Assembly: GCF_014773385.1 (NCBI RefSeq)
Contig: NZ_JACXAI010000003.1
Span: 62,001 to 126,000 of the forward strand
Length of the DNA stretch: 64,000 nucleotides
Reading direction: 5' to 3'
Origin: Metabacillus arenae
GTDB lineage: Bacteria > Bacillota > Bacilli > Bacillales > Bacillaceae
Shown: positions 38,297 through 46,613 of the stretch, piece after piece
Layout: each line of letters starts with the position of its first letter
Position numbering within the stretch: position 1 is the first letter of the stretch
Translations under genes and position numbers: made by a program
Notes under the pieces: generated by a model
Told to the model about the DNA's origin: nothing
Databases searched by the model: none
What the model saw: only the letters and a program-made list of their open reading frames with translations

Positions 38297-38369
38297 ATAA
38301 GTGTAACTTATGCTCATCAATAAAAACATTGATATTTACTTATGTCAGTAGTTGTATTAAGATTATAGT
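38297..38369 (+). promoter_or_regulatory. CcpC operator and -10 region of the aconitase gene
   Basis: ATAAGTGTAACTTAT (38297-38311) is a perfect ATAA-N7-TTAT dyad. A TTAT half-site follows at 38340-38343 and a TATAGT -10 at 38364-38369. The 38-nt spacing of dyad to half-site fits the known CcpC layout of B. subtilis citB (dyad near -66, half-site near -27), where CcpC represses until citrate accumulates. No strong -35 is visible. Confidence 0.75.
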
Positions 38370-38443
38370 GTGCGAAATTTATGGTGGGGAATACCGTTTC
38401 TTCGACACTTATCGATCTTGAATTTTTGAGGGGGAGAAATGAC

Positions 38444-41164
38444 GTGACTGAGCAACAATTAACAAAAAATGATGTTTTTCAAGCACGCAAAGATTTTAGT
38501 GTTAATGGAAAAACATACACTTACTATTCATTAAAAGCATTAGAAGATGCAGGGTTAGGCCAAGTTTCCCGTCTTCCATATTCTATTAAAGTCCTTTTAG
38601 AATCGGTCTTACGACAAGTAGATGGAAGAGTCATTACAAAAGAGCATGTAGAAAACTTAGCTAAATGGGGAACTGAACAGATTGAAGAAATTGATGTTCC
38701 TTTCAAACCTTCCCGTGTCATTTTACAGGACTTTACCGGGGTCCCTGCCGTTGTAGATCTTGCTTCTTTGCGAAAAGCAATGGCTGATATGGGTGGAGAT
38801 CCTGATAAAATTAATCCTGAAAAAACTGTTGATCTTGTTATAGATCACTCCGTCCAAGTAGACAAGGCTGGTACAGCAGATTCCTTGCAATTTAATATGG
38901 ATTTAGAATTCAAACGTAATGCAGAGCGTTATAAATTTTTAAGCTGGGCTAAGAAAGCGTTTGATAACTATCGTGCAGTTCCGCCTGCTACAGGAATCGT
39001 TCACCAAGTAAATTTAGAATATTTAGCAAATGTTGTTCATGCTGCTGAAGAAAATGGAGAATTAATTGCTTATCCTGATACTCTAGTTGGTACCGATTCT
39101 CATACAACAATGATTAATGGTATTGGAGTACTCGGCTGGGGTGTCGGCGGTATTGAAGCAGAAGCTGGAATGCTTGGACAGCCTTCTTACTTCCCAGTTC
39201 CTGAAGTTGTCGGTGTTAAGCTTGTTGGTAATCTTCCAAACGGAACAACAGCAACTGACTTAGCTTTAAAAGTAACACAAGTTCTCCGTGAACAAGGGGT
39301 TGTTGGTAAATTCGTTGAGTTCTTTGGTCCTGGTGTATCAACTCTTCCATTGGCAGACAGAGCAACAATTGCCAACATGGCACCTGAATATGGAGCAACT
39401 TGCGGTTTCTTCCCGGTTGATGAAGAATCATTAAATTATCTTCGTTTAACAGGCCGTGAGGAAGAACAAATAAAAATTGTTGAAGAATATTCAAAAGCAA
39501 ACGGCCTATTCTTCAGTGCAACAGATGAGCCCGTTTATACAGATGTAGTGGAAATTGATCTTTCAGAAATTGAAGCGAATCTTTCTGGTCCTAAACGTCC
39601 ACAGGATTTGATTCCTTTATCTGTTATGAAAGATACATTCCATAATCATTTAACTGCCCCAGCAGGAAACCAAGGTTTCGGTTTGGAAGCGACTGAAGTT
39701 AATAAAGAAGTAACAGTAAAACTAAAAACAGGTGAAGAAACCAAAATGAAAACAGGTGCTATCGCTATTGCAGCGATTACAAGCTGTACAAATACTTCTA
39801 ACCCATATGTTTTAGTTGGTGCTGGTTTAGTGGCAAAAAACGCTATTGAAAAAGGGATGGAAGTCCCTAAGTATGTGAAAACTTCTTTAGCTCCAGGATC
39901 TAAGGTTGTTACAGGGTATTTAGAAAACTCAAAATTGCTCCCGTATTTAGAGCAGCTAGGATTTAATGTTGTTGGATACGGATGTACAACATGTATCGGA
40001 AACTCCGGACCATTGGAGGAAGAAATTGAAGAAGCAGTAGCTTCAAGCGATCTTCTTGTCACATCTGTTTTATCTGGTAACCGTAACTTTGAAGGGCGTA
40101 TTCATCCGTTAGTTAAAGGAAACTATTTAGCATCTCCGCCGCTGGTTGTTGCGTATGCTCTTGCTGGAACGGTGGATATCGATCTTAAATCTGATCCAAT
40201 TGGAAAAGATAAAGATGGAAATGATGTTTATTTTAATGATATTTGGCCGTCTATGGACGAAGTAAATAAGGTTGTTCAAGAAACGGTTACACCTGAGCTT
40301 TTCCGTAAAGAATATGACCGTGTATTTGACGACAATGAGCGCTGGAATGAAATTGAAACAACTGATGAAGCTCTTTACAAATGGGATATGGATTCAACAT
40401 ATATCCAAAACCCTCCTTTCTTTGAAGGTTTGTCAGCAGAACCTGGTAAAGTTGAGGCACTTAAAGATCTTCGAGTTGTAGCTAAATTCGGAGATTCTGT
40501 CACAACAGACCACATTTCTCCTGCTGGAGCAATCGGTAAGGATACTCCTGCTGGGCGTTACTTGCAGGAAAATGGAGTATCACCACGTGACTTTAACTCC
40601 TATGGTTCAAGACGTGGGAACCATGAGATCATGATGCGTGGAACATTTGCTAATATCCGCATCCGCAACCAAGTGGCACCTGGCACTGAAGGTGGTTATA
40701 CAACATACTGGCCAACAGGCGAAGTAACTTCTATATACGATGGTTGTATGAAATATAAGCAGGATGGAACTGGATTAGTTGTATTAGCTGGTAAAGATTA
40801 CGGAATGGGAAGTTCTCGTGACTGGGCTGCAAAAGGAACAAACCTTTTAGGGATTAAGACCGTTATCGCTGAAAGCTTTGAACGTATCCACCGCAGTAAT
40901 CTTGTATTAATGGGAGTACTTCCGCTCCAATTTAAACAAGGGGAAAGTGCTGACGTCCTTGGTTTAACAGGAAAAGAAGTAATTGAAGTTGAAATAGATG
41001 AAAACGTAAGACCGCGTGATTACGTGAAAGTTAGAGCGACTGACGAAGCTGGAACAGTAAAAGAATTTGAAGTGCTGGTACGCTTTGACAGTGAAGTGGA
41101 AATTGATTACTATCGTCACGGCGGTATCCTGCAAATGGTATTGCGTGATAAACTAAAAGCATAA
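38444..41164 (+). CDS. citB: Aconitate hydratase (aconitase A)
   Basis: TCA enzyme converting citrate to isocitrate, 906 residues (B. subtilis CitB 909); the apo-form can also bind iron-responsive RNA. The 4Fe-4S ligands are C448 ([11 protein letters not shown]) and C514/C517 ([12 protein letters not shown]). The C-terminal swivelling domain has [10 protein letters not shown] and [16 protein letters not shown]. The start is GTG 38444 after GAGGGGGAG; an upstream frame extension to 38381 has no RBS. The gene ends at a strong terminator and is followed by two tandem repeat elements. Confidence 0.97.
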   Translation: MTEQQLTKNDVFQARKDFSVNGKTYTYYSLKALEDAGLGQVSRLPYSIKVLLESVLRQVDGRVITKEHVENLAKWGTEQIEEIDVPFKPSRVILQDFTGVPAVVDLASLRKAMADMGGDPDKINPEKTVDLVIDHSVQVDKAGTADSLQFNMDLEFKRNAERYKFLSWAKKAFDNYRAVPPATGIVHQVNLEYLANVVHAAEENGELIAYPDTLVGTDSHTTMINGIGVLGWGVGGIEAEAGMLGQPSYFPVPEVVGVKLVGNLPNGTTATDLALKVTQVLREQGVVGKFVEFFGPGVSTLPLADRATIANMAPEYGATCGFFPVDEESLNYLRLTGREEEQIKIVEEYSKANGLFFSATDEPVYTDVVEIDLSEIEANLSGPKRPQDLIPLSVMKDTFHNHLTAPAGNQGFGLEATEVNKEVTVKLKTGEETKMKTGAIAIAAITSCTNTSNPYVLVGAGLVAKNAIEKGMEVPKYVKTSLAPGSKVVTGYLENSKLLPYLEQLGFNVVGYGCTTCIGNSGPLEEEIEEAVASSDLLVTSVLSGNRNFEGRIHPLVKGNYLASPPLVVAYALAGTVDIDLKSDPIGKDKDGNDVYFNDIWPSMDEVNKVVQETVTPELFRKEYDRVFDDNERWNEIETTDEALYKWDMDSTYIQNPPFFEGLSAEPGKVEALKDLRVVAKFGDSVTTDHISPAGAIGKDTPAGRYLQENGVSPRDFNSYGSRRGNHEIMMRGTFANIRIRNQVAPGTEGGYTTYWPTGEVTSIYDGCMKYKQDGTGLVVLAGKDYGMGSSRDWAAKGTNLLGIKTVIAESFERIHRSNLVLMGVLPLQFKQGESADVLGLTGKEVIEVEIDENVRPRDYVKVRATDEAGTVKEFEVLVRFDSEVEIDYYRHGGILQMVLRDKLKA

Positions 41165-41207
41165 AAAACAGAAAGGACGACGTAGATGTCGTCCTTTCTG
41201 TTTTTTT
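41165..41207 (+). terminator. Intrinsic terminator of citB
   Basis: A 17-bp stem (41165-41181 with 41188-41204), loop GTAGAT, and T-run. Confidence 0.95.
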
Positions 41208-41216
41208 GTAAGATTA

Positions 41217-41388
41217 GAACGTTTAAGTTAATTAAGTATTAACGTGTTAAAAGTGTTGACGTTGTCTAGCTCCAGCGCATAGCCCCTTAAGGTCATAAGA
41301 CGCAAATGAAATGAAGGTAAAGAACACCTTCATTTCATTTGCGTCTTATGCTTGTCGGAGCTGATCAAGGCGCTTGCGCTTTTCTTAT
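41217..41388 (+). repeat. Dispersed intergenic repeat, short subtype (copy D)
   Basis: The left end is GTTTAAGTTAATTAAGTATT, AACGTGTTAAAAGTG and TTGTCTAGCTCCAGCGC, and the right end is GATCAAGGCGCTTGCGCTTT. The core is a perfect inverted repeat (41294-41350). It starts about 10 nt after the citB terminator T-run, same orientation. Copy E follows in tandem. Confidence 0.9.
41294..41350. repeat. Perfect 25-bp inverted repeat inside repeat D
   Basis: The left arm 41294-41318 (CATAAGACGCAAATGAAATG...) is exactly complementary to 41326-41350 around a 7-nt loop AAAGAAC. Outer segments (GCTCCAGCGC / GCGCTTGCGC and AGCCCC-like) extend the pairing imperfectly. Confidence 0.95.
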
Positions 41389-41392
41389 CAGT

Positions 41393-41566
41393 TAAGAAAG
41401 TTTAAGTTAATTAAAGTATTAACGTGTTAATGAGTGTTATCATTGTCCAGCTCCGAGCGCCATCGGCCCCTAGGTCACAAGTCAATCCGTCAAGAACAAC
41501 CTTCATGCCGGCTCGCCTTGTGCTTGTCGCCGATAGGCGGGCGCTCTGCGCTTTTCGTTCTTTGTC
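41393..41566 (+). repeat. Dispersed intergenic repeat, short subtype (copy E)
   Basis: The left end is GAAAGTTTAAGTTAATTAAA, GTATTAACGTGTTAATG and TCATTGTCCAGCTCCGAGCG. The core is CGCCATCGGCCCCTAGGTCA through GCTTGTCGCCGATAGGCGG, and the right end is GCTCTGCGCTTTTCGTTC. It lies directly behind copy D, same orientation. Confidence 0.9.
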
Positions 41567-41669
41567 CAAGTGATTTCTTGAAATTTATGTGTCTTTCTCT
41601 CATCAATATTGTTCTTTTGCCATCCTGATGATTAAATAATGAGAGGTGGTTTTTTAAGGAGCTGTCTTC

Positions 41670-42104
41670 ATGATATTTGATGCTTTTCAAGCTGGACCAT
41701 TTACCATTCAATTTTATTGGATCGTTGTCATAATCACATCTTTCCTTACATACATAATCATGAGTGTATTGCTTGAAAGAAAAGTGGACATGCTTTTATT
41801 CTTCAAGCAGAATTATTTGAATGCCAACGTTCTTTTATTAGGTTTTTATAAGTTCGGAAATGTCCTTTTAAATTTTCATCAAGTTATTTATGATCCATTA
41901 GTCTATCTTTATTTAAGCGGAAACAGCAAAACATTCATAATAGGAATTCTTTCCGTAACATGTTATCTGTTTTATAAGGGATATAAACAAAGAAAACCAA
42001 TAAAACAAGCTGTTATGCTATTATTAATGACATATACGATTGCTTTTGCAGTCTACAAAGGAATCGAAGCACTATTTGCTACGTTATATAGGGGGATATT
42101 ATGA
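41670..42104 (+). CDS. Membrane protein coupled to yneN, unknown function
   Basis: The product has 144 residues with about four hydrophobic segments (roughly 12-36, 50-66, 85-103 and 110-135). Its start, QAGPFTIQFYWIVVIITSF, recalls the first helix of Lgt/TlpA-partner-type membrane proteins, but the family is not identified. The stop overlaps the yneN start (ATGA at 42101-42104), so the two are translationally coupled. This suggests a membrane partner for the thioredoxin-like protein (inference). No near-identical gene is known to me after B. subtilis citB. Confidence 0.65.
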   Translation: MIFDAFQAGPFTIQFYWIVVIITSFLTYIIMSVLLERKVDMLLFFKQNYLNANVLLLGFYKFGNVLLNFHQVIYDPLVYLYLSGNSKTFIIGILSVTCYLFYKGYKQRKPIKQAVMLLLMTYTIAFAVYKGIEALFATLYRGIL

Positions 42105-42601
42105 AGAGAATTTTAGCTATTGGATTACTTGTTTTTTTGATCGGATATGCAGTATGGTTTGCTATTCAGCCAAAAGATCCTAAAGTGGGATTAGAAAGCG
42201 GGAATAAAGCACCAGATTTTGAACTAAGCACTTTGGATGGTGAAAAAGTTAAACTTTCAGAGCTTAAAGGGAAAAAGGTTTTAATTAACTTCTGGGCAAC
42301 ATGGTGTCCGCCTTGTCGTGCAGAAATGCCGGAAATGCAAAAAATACATAAAAAATATAAAGATGAAGTGGTTGTACTAGCAGTTAATTTTACATCCAGT
42401 GAAAAAAACAAGGAAGTTGTTAAGACCTTTGCAAATAAATTAGATCTGACCTTTCCAATTGTTTATGATGAAGAAGGAGTAAATTCAACATACGATATAT
42501 TTAGTTATCCAACTACTTACCTTGTAGATGAAGAAGGATTCATTCAGAAAAAATATACTGGTGCAATGTCTTATGAAACGATGGAAGGTTTGATAAAGTG
42601 A
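42101..42601 (+). CDS. yneN: Membrane-anchored thioredoxin-like protein YneN (TlpA/ResA type)
   Basis: The product has 166 residues. An N-terminal uncleaved anchor (about 3-21) is followed by an extracellular thioredoxin fold with the active site WCPPC (C69, C72) in INFWATWCPPCRAEMP and the cis-Pro loop SYPTTYLVD. It is likely a thiol reductase outside the membrane that could draw electrons from CcdA (coded 14 kb away); the target is unknown. It overlaps the upstream membrane-protein gene by 4 nt. Confidence 0.88.
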   Translation: MKRILAIGLLVFLIGYAVWFAIQPKDPKVGLESGNKAPDFELSTLDGEKVKLSELKGKKVLINFWATWCPPCRAEMPEMQKIHKKYKDEVVVLAVNFTSSEKNKEVVKTFANKLDLTFPIVYDEEGVNSTYDIFSYPTTYLVDEEGFIQKKYTGAMSYETMEGLIK

Positions 42602-42717
42602 AAATTTTTATTAAAAAATTGAATCATGATTATTGTCCAAGCTTTCACTTTTCGAATAATTCGTTTATTTTTAAAAATTTTGGAAATAATGATACTTAAT
42701 TGTCGGAGGTGATTGTG

Positions 42718-42846
42718 ATGAGAAGAATAAAAAAACGTTCTTTTGAAGAATTGGTATTAGAAAATAAGCAGGAATTAATGAAAGATGAAGAGTTTTTAGC
42801 TCGTTTTGAAGAAAAGCTTGAGCAAAGAATGCAAGCTGGAAAATAG
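42718..42846 (+). CDS. FbpB-family small basic protein
   Basis: 42 codons after CGGAGGTGAT: MRRIKKRSFEELVLENKQEL then a charged helix (DEEFLARFEEKLEQRMQAGK). The basic head plus FEELV..NKQEL is the FbpB family signature. In B. subtilis FbpB is Fur-regulated and works with the sRNA FsrA to spare iron. A weak Fur-like sequence, GAATCATGATTATTG (42621-42635), lies upstream. Whether this paralog is iron-linked is uncertain. Confidence 0.75.
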   Translation: MRRIKKRSFEELVLENKQELMKDEEFLARFEEKLEQRMQAGK

Positions 42847-42911
42847 ACCATTCTTTGTTAGGATTGTTTCATGAATCAAAAGGTGAAACTAAGGTTCAGG
42901 AGGCGATCATT

Positions 42912-43055
42912 TTGACAAACTCAAACGATAAACAGTCTCATTTTAATCCAAATCATCTGGGAACGAAATCAAGAGGATTTGGTGGTAATAAAGGTAGAAA
43001 AATGCAAGATAAATCAAATCAGCATCCTCAAGTAATGCAAACAAAAGGGGAGTAA
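42912..43055 (+). CDS. sspN: Small acid-soluble spore protein N
   Basis: 47-residue protein MTNSNDKQSHFNPNHLGTKS... with GFGGNKGRKMQDKS, the SspN pattern (forespore minor SASP). The start is TTG 42912, 8 nt after AGGAGG. A longer frame from 42855 lacks an RBS. It precedes tlp, as in B. subtilis. Confidence 0.9.
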   Translation: MTNSNDKQSHFNPNHLGTKSRGFGGNKGRKMQDKSNQHPQVMQTKGE

Positions 43056-43070
43056 CAAGGAGTAGACATG

Positions 43071-43106
43071 ACCTCCCCAAAACGATTTGCCTTTTTGGGG
43101 AGGTTT
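43071..43106 (+). terminator. Intrinsic terminator of sspN
   Basis: ACCTCCCCAAAA (43071-43082) pairs perfectly with TTTTGGGGAGGT (43093-43104). Confidence 0.85.
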
Positions 43107-43154
43107 GACTAAGGTAAATAACATGACTAGGCATATGCTGATAATTGAACGGAT

Positions 43155-43183
43155 AAAAAAGGGCGAAAATTCGTCCTTTTTTT
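43155..43183 (+). terminator. Second terminator between sspN and tlp
   Basis: AAAAAAGGGCGA and TCGTCCTTTTTTT with a short loop, 50 nt after the first terminator. Confidence 0.8.
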
Positions 43184-43305
43184 GTCTTTACAAGAAGTAT
43201 TGTTCGATCCGGATCGATTAATAAAGATTATGACGATCATTCATTGTTTAAGAATAGAAAAAGTGAGCAAACTAAAGACGATTCAATGAGAAAGGGTGAA
43301 ATGAT

Positions 43306-43548
43306 ATGTCACAAAACGATAACAAACCAAAGCCAGATGATCGTTCAGACAATGTTGAAAAGTTACAAGACATGGTTCAAAATACGATCCAAAATATTGA
43401 AAAAGCCCATGAAACAATGCAATTTTCTGAAGGGGAAGAGCGTTCCAAAATTGAGCAAAAAAATGCAAGACGCGAAGAATCTATAGCTGCCATGCGTTCT
43501 GAAATACAAGATGAAGCAAAGGCACGAGAAGATGGCTATCAAAAATAA
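43306..43548 (+). CDS. tlp: Small acid-soluble spore protein Tlp
   Basis: Charged helical protein of 80 residues: DDRSDNVEKLQDMVQNTIQN, then IEKAHETMQFSEGEERSKIE and KNARREESIAAMRSEI. This is the Tlp family (thioredoxin-like by name only; no CxxC). Made in the forespore. AAAGGGTGA precedes ATG 43306, and a terminator follows. Confidence 0.95.
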   Translation: MSQNDNKPKPDDRSDNVEKLQDMVQNTIQNIEKAHETMQFSEGEERSKIEQKNARREESIAAMRSEIQDEAKAREDGYQK

Positions 43549-43558
43549 TGCTGAATCG

Positions 43559-43591
43559 TAAAAAACGGCCAGGGGTTACCTGGCTTTTTTA
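43559..43591 (+). terminator. Intrinsic terminator of tlp
   Basis: GCCAGG and CCTGGC, flanked by A-run and T-run (TTTTTT). Confidence 0.88.
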
Positions 43592-43756
43592 CATAATAAA
43601 ATTTTTAAATTCAATAAAGCTAAACGAGCCCTTTGCGGTTTGCGTTCGATGTTCCTATCATATCTTTCCTTCTAACAATGTATATCGCTTATAGCTCTCA
43701 TATAAAGTGTGATATTATATTTTGGTATAAGAAGGGTTCATGAGGAGAGTTAACAT

Positions 43757-44173
43757 ATGTACATATCTAAATGTGAATTAGAAGTTCGATACGCTGAAAC
43801 AGACCAAATGGGTGTTGTTTATCATGCCAATTATTTGATATGGATGGAGGTAGGAAGAACAAAATTAATTAAAGATTTAGGTTTTTCCTATGCTGGAATG
43901 GAAAAAGATGGGGTGATTTCACCGGTAGTTGATATCAATATCAGCTATAAAAAACCGCTTAAATACGGGGATACAGTAGTCATTCATACTTGGGTGGAAT
44001 CCTACAATGGTGTTCGTGTAAATTATGGGTATGAAATGTATAATCCAAAGGGTGAGCTGGCAATTGAAGCCCAATCCTCACATGTGTGTGTGAAAAAGGA
44101 ATCGTTTCGTCCAATTCAAATGCGAAAATATTATCCTGAGTGGCACGATGCTTATGAAACAGCAAAGAAATAG
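43757..44173 (+). CDS. yneP: Acyl-CoA thioesterase YneP (4HBT hot-dog fold)
   Basis: Hot-dog thioesterase of the YbgC/4HBT group, 138 residues. The N-terminal RYAETDQMGVVYHANYLIWM carries the catalytic-type D16, and DINISYKKPLKYGDTVVIHT follows. It probably hydrolyses an acyl- or hydroxybenzoyl-CoA; the substrate is unknown. GGAG precedes ATG 43757. yneQ follows after 9 nt. Confidence 0.93.
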   Translation: MYISKCELEVRYAETDQMGVVYHANYLIWMEVGRTKLIKDLGFSYAGMEKDGVISPVVDINISYKKPLKYGDTVVIHTWVESYNGVRVNYGYEMYNPKGELAIEAQSSHVCVKKESFRPIQMRKYYPEWHDAYETAKK

Positions 44174-44182
44174 AGGACTCAA

Positions 44183-44482
44183 ATGGCATTTGGTATAAAA
44201 AGGCAGGAATTAATGGATTGGAAGAATCAAGTAAAGAGTGGAAATATTGCTTTTTTAACTCATTATTGGCTTGATGAGCGATTCCCTGATTGTCACACCG
44301 TAACAAAGGTAGGTTGTACAGATATTCAAAAGTTAATAGATTGGGGTTATGCCAATCAATTAAGACCAGAGTGGATCCATTATAAATCTGACTATCCCCA
44401 CTTTGATCTTTTGGGAGAAAGACAAATAAAGGTATTGAAGAAATATGGGTTGGATGATCACATTTTAAGGTTTCAATTATAA
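44183..44482 (+). CDS. yneQ: Conserved hypothetical protein YneQ
   Basis: Soluble protein of 99 residues: HYWLDERFPDCHTVTKVGC, the DIQKLIDWGYANQLRPEWIH segment, then YPHFDLLGERQIKVLKKYG. This is the YneQ family. It is cotranscribed with yneP. Function is unknown; aromatic residues, His and Cys are conserved-looking. A long hairpin follows. Confidence 0.9.
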   Translation: MAFGIKRQELMDWKNQVKSGNIAFLTHYWLDERFPDCHTVTKVGCTDIQKLIDWGYANQLRPEWIHYKSDYPHFDLLGERQIKVLKKYGLDDHILRFQL

Positions 44483-44509
44483 ATTGAGCTGTAGACTTCT
44501 CCGACTCTT

Positions 44510-44565
44510 AACAGGCAGAAAAGATCCCCATCTTAGGCTTGTAAAATGGGGATAACTTGCCTGTT
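44510..44565 (+). terminator. Two-part hairpin after yneQ
   Basis: Outer stem AACAGGCA/TGCCTGTT and inner stem ATCCCCAT/ATGGGGAT are both perfect, with internal loops of 6 and 4 nt. A U-tract is missing. Confidence 0.6.
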
Positions 44566-44667
44566 GGTATCTAATAAAGGAACAAAGACAAAGAGCGCGC
44601 TTCCTAACGTCTCCAGTGTATTACCCACTTTCAGGAGGGACTTAGGTACCCTTTATGTCATCCTCGA

Positions 44668-44688
44668 CTGATGGATGTTTCACTTTAT
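44668..44688 (+). repeat. Short intergenic motif at the 3' end of yneR
   Basis: CTGATGGATGTTTCACTTTA followed by T matches 12681-12701 at 19 of 21 positions. The yneR stop codon (TTA 44685-44687) lies inside it. Confidence 0.55.
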
Positions 44689-44984
44689 TGTGTGGCTTCT
44701 TTAAAATCAAAGCTGGGCTCCATAAGCTCTTCATCAAAATCTACGAATAAATCCTGTCCATCAAAGTACCAAATATCACTATCTTCTACAAAAAACTTGA
44801 TTCCGTTTAGGTTTACATCACTGCCAATTTCTTCAGGCTCGTCTTTCGCTACTCCAAGAGAAAACCCCTTTTGGACAGTGCTGCATCCCCCATAGCGGAC
44901 AAAGAATCTGACATTGTCATCTGAATTCAATGATAATTCATCCTTATACCAGTTAAATGCTTTTTCACTTATTGTAATTTTCAC
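44685..44984 (-). CDS. yneR: HesB/IscA-like protein YneR
   Basis: Protein of about 99 residues in the HesB-like domain family. It has the conserved FFVRYGGCSTVQKGFSLGV segment but only one of the three Cys of true A-type Fe-S carriers, so Fe-S transfer is doubtful. GTG 44984 (VKITISEKAF) is preferred as start, since TTG 44996 abuts the AGGAG. Position between yneQ and plsY matches B. subtilis. Confidence 0.85.
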   Translation of the reverse strand: MKITISEKAFNWYKDELSLNSDDNVRFFVRYGGCSTVQKGFSLGVAKDEPEEIGSDVNLNGIKFFVEDSDIWYFDGQDLFVDFDEELMEPSFDFKEATQ

Positions 44985-45074
44985 TGCTAATGTCAACTCC
45001 TTTGTTCGTTAATTCTATTATAGAGGATAAAACCAATTGTATGCTAATAGTCTGTTTATAAAATTGTTAAACCA

Positions 45075-45110
45075 AAGAAAAAAATAAAGCTGCTATACAT
45101 GCAGCAGCGT
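45075..45110 (-). terminator. Intrinsic terminator of the CapA-like gene
   Basis: On the minus strand GCTGC, a 7-nt loop and GCAGC are followed by TTTATTTTTTTC. Confidence 0.75.
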
Positions 45111-45190
45111 TACTTTTAATACTTAGTAAAATTTATAGCTAAACCTTCAGTAACACAAAAGATCTGATTCATACACACTAAACATCACAT

Positions 45191-45210
45191 TAATGGAGAT
45201 TTCACTTTGT
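45191..45210 (+). repeat. Diverged short intergenic motif next to the CapA-like gene stop
   Basis: TAATGGAGATTTCACTTTGT resembles GATGGAAGTTTCACTTTAT. It lies 3 nt beyond the stop codon (45213-45215) of the minus-strand gene. Confidence 0.4.
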
Positions 45211-45212
45211 TG

Positions 45213-46340
45213 TCAGTCAATGAATTGATTCATATGCTGAATCATCTCTTCATTCTGCTTTTCGTTTACATTTTCTAAAGAATGAACCCGGTAATTTTGT
45301 TGTTGGTTACTCTTTACAATAGTCGGATTTACTTCAGGATTTAAAATTTGTATGTTTGTTCCTTTTTTATTTGTTGTCTTTTGGATATCTAAAGAAAGGA
45401 TTCCGCCAATTTCCTTAAATGTTCCTTCCTGACCAGATAAAAAATTGCCTAAAGAGTAGATAACAAATGCTTCATGTCCGTTTTTCCCGCTAACCCATTC
45501 CATAGGCTGCAATACATGAGGATGATGTCCGATGACCACATGAACTCCCTGATCAGCCAAAAATTGGGCCAAGTCTTTTTGTTCATCATTTGGGAGTCTC
45601 TGATATTCCAGCCCCCAATGCATGCTTACAATTAAAACATCTGATCGTTGTTTTATTTTATGAATATCTTCTTTCATTTTTTCCTTGTCAATAAGGTCCA
45701 CTAGATAAGGTTTTCCTTCAGGGACAGGGATGCCGTTTGTTCCATATGTATAAGCTAAAAAACCTAAGCGAATCCCATTTTTATTAATGACCCGAGGGGT
45801 TTGGGCATCATTATTGTTTTTATATGAACCGACGTAAGGCATTTTTATTTTGTCGTAATAATTTAAGGCGCTCATAATCGCTTTTTCACCGCGGTCTAGT
45901 GTATGGTTATTGGCAATCGTAACTAAGTCTATCCCAGCTTCCTGAAAACCGTCCGCAACCTCAAAAGGGCTGTTAAAAGAAGGGTAAGTTGATAAGCCAA
46001 TCTCTGTACCCCCAACCATTGTCTCCTGATTCGCCATTGTAAAATCCGCTTTTTCCAGTAAAGGTTTAACTTCGCTGATCATTGGAGTAAAATCATAACC
46101 TCCATTTTTTTGTTTAGCATCATCATAAACTCTGCTGTGGATAAGGATATCACCAATTGCTGACAGCTGAATGGTTGATTGGAAATCTTTATGGTGAAAA
46201 GAAGAATTTTTTTCTGAGTGAGTCCGGCTTACCTTCTCAGAGCTTCCATTTGCACCTGGATTTGGATTAACCGTTATTAATAAAACAAGTAAAACAGTCG
46301 TGATTGCAAATAATAAATAAAAAGAAAGACGTAATTTCAT
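45213..46340 (-). CDS. CapA-family (PGA_cap) metallophosphatase-like protein
   Basis: The product has 375 residues. An N-terminal membrane anchor (about 4-22) and Ser-rich linker are followed by a calcineurin-like domain: SAIGDILIHSRVY, MANQETMVGG, IANNHTLDRG, VSMHWGLEY and IGHHPHVLQPME supply the typical metal-binding Asp, Asn and His residues. The family is named for poly-gamma-glutamate capsule synthesis, but stand-alone copies like this, without capBCE, often act on cell-wall polymers; the role here is open. ATG 46340 follows AAGGTG; an upstream ATG 46370 has no RBS. Confidence 0.87.
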   Translation of the reverse strand: MKLRLSFYLLFAITTVLLVLLITVNPNPGANGSSEKVSRTHSEKNSSFHHKDFQSTIQLSAIGDILIHSRVYDDAKQKNGGYDFTPMISEVKPLLEKADFTMANQETMVGGTEIGLSTYPSFNSPFEVADGFQEAGIDLVTIANNHTLDRGEKAIMSALNYYDKIKMPYVGSYKNNNDAQTPRVINKNGIRLGFLAYTYGTNGIPVPEGKPYLVDLIDKEKMKEDIHKIKQRSDVLIVSMHWGLEYQRLPNDEQKDLAQFLADQGVHVVIGHHPHVLQPMEWVSGKNGHEAFVIYSLGNFLSGQEGTFKEIGGILSLDIQKTTNKKGTNIQILNPEVNPTIVKSNQQQNYRVHSLENVNEKQNEEMIQHMNQFID

Positions 46341-46420
46341 CACCTGAGCACCTTCATTCAGACTTTTCATTTATCATACCAAAATTCTGCAAAATATAAC
46401 ACTATTCTACACAAAGTGGA

Positions 46421-46573
46421 AGAACGAAAAACTCAGGGGAATAAGCACTCGGTCGAGTCTTAAAATTTGACCTTCTTCACGGATTGGCTTGTGACCTCGA
46501 GCCGATACGCTTGGAGCTGGACAACGATAGCTAACTTTAATACATAAACACTTTAATCATCTTAAACTTTCTG
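46421..46573 (-). repeat. Dispersed intergenic repeat, short subtype (copy F)
   Basis: Minus-strand reading: GAAAGTTTAAGATGATTAAA, GTGTTTATGTATTAAAG, TCGTTGTCCAGCTCCAAGCG and ATCGGCTCGAGGTCACAAGC. The right end is weakened to GAGTTTTTCGTTC. Its left end is about 8 nt after the U-tract of the plsY terminator, same orientation as plsY. Confidence 0.85.
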
Positions 46574-46582
46574 AAACGACGA

Positions 46583-46612
46583 AAAAAGCCAAAGGAATGT
46601 AATCCTTTGACC
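46583..46612 (-). terminator. Intrinsic terminator of plsY
   Basis: On the minus strand GGTCAAAGGA, a short loop and TCCTTTGGC are followed by TTTTTTC. Confidence 0.88.
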
Positions 46613-46613
46613 A

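Noticed and set aside
41434-41711. Open frames of 64 and 73 codons over repeat E
   Set aside because: They are products of the GC-rich repeat core, with no start signals.
43206-43217. Short palindrome CGATCCGGATCG upstream of tlp
   Set aside because: Only 12 bp, single occurrence noticed, no matching regulator known; not enough to call an operator.
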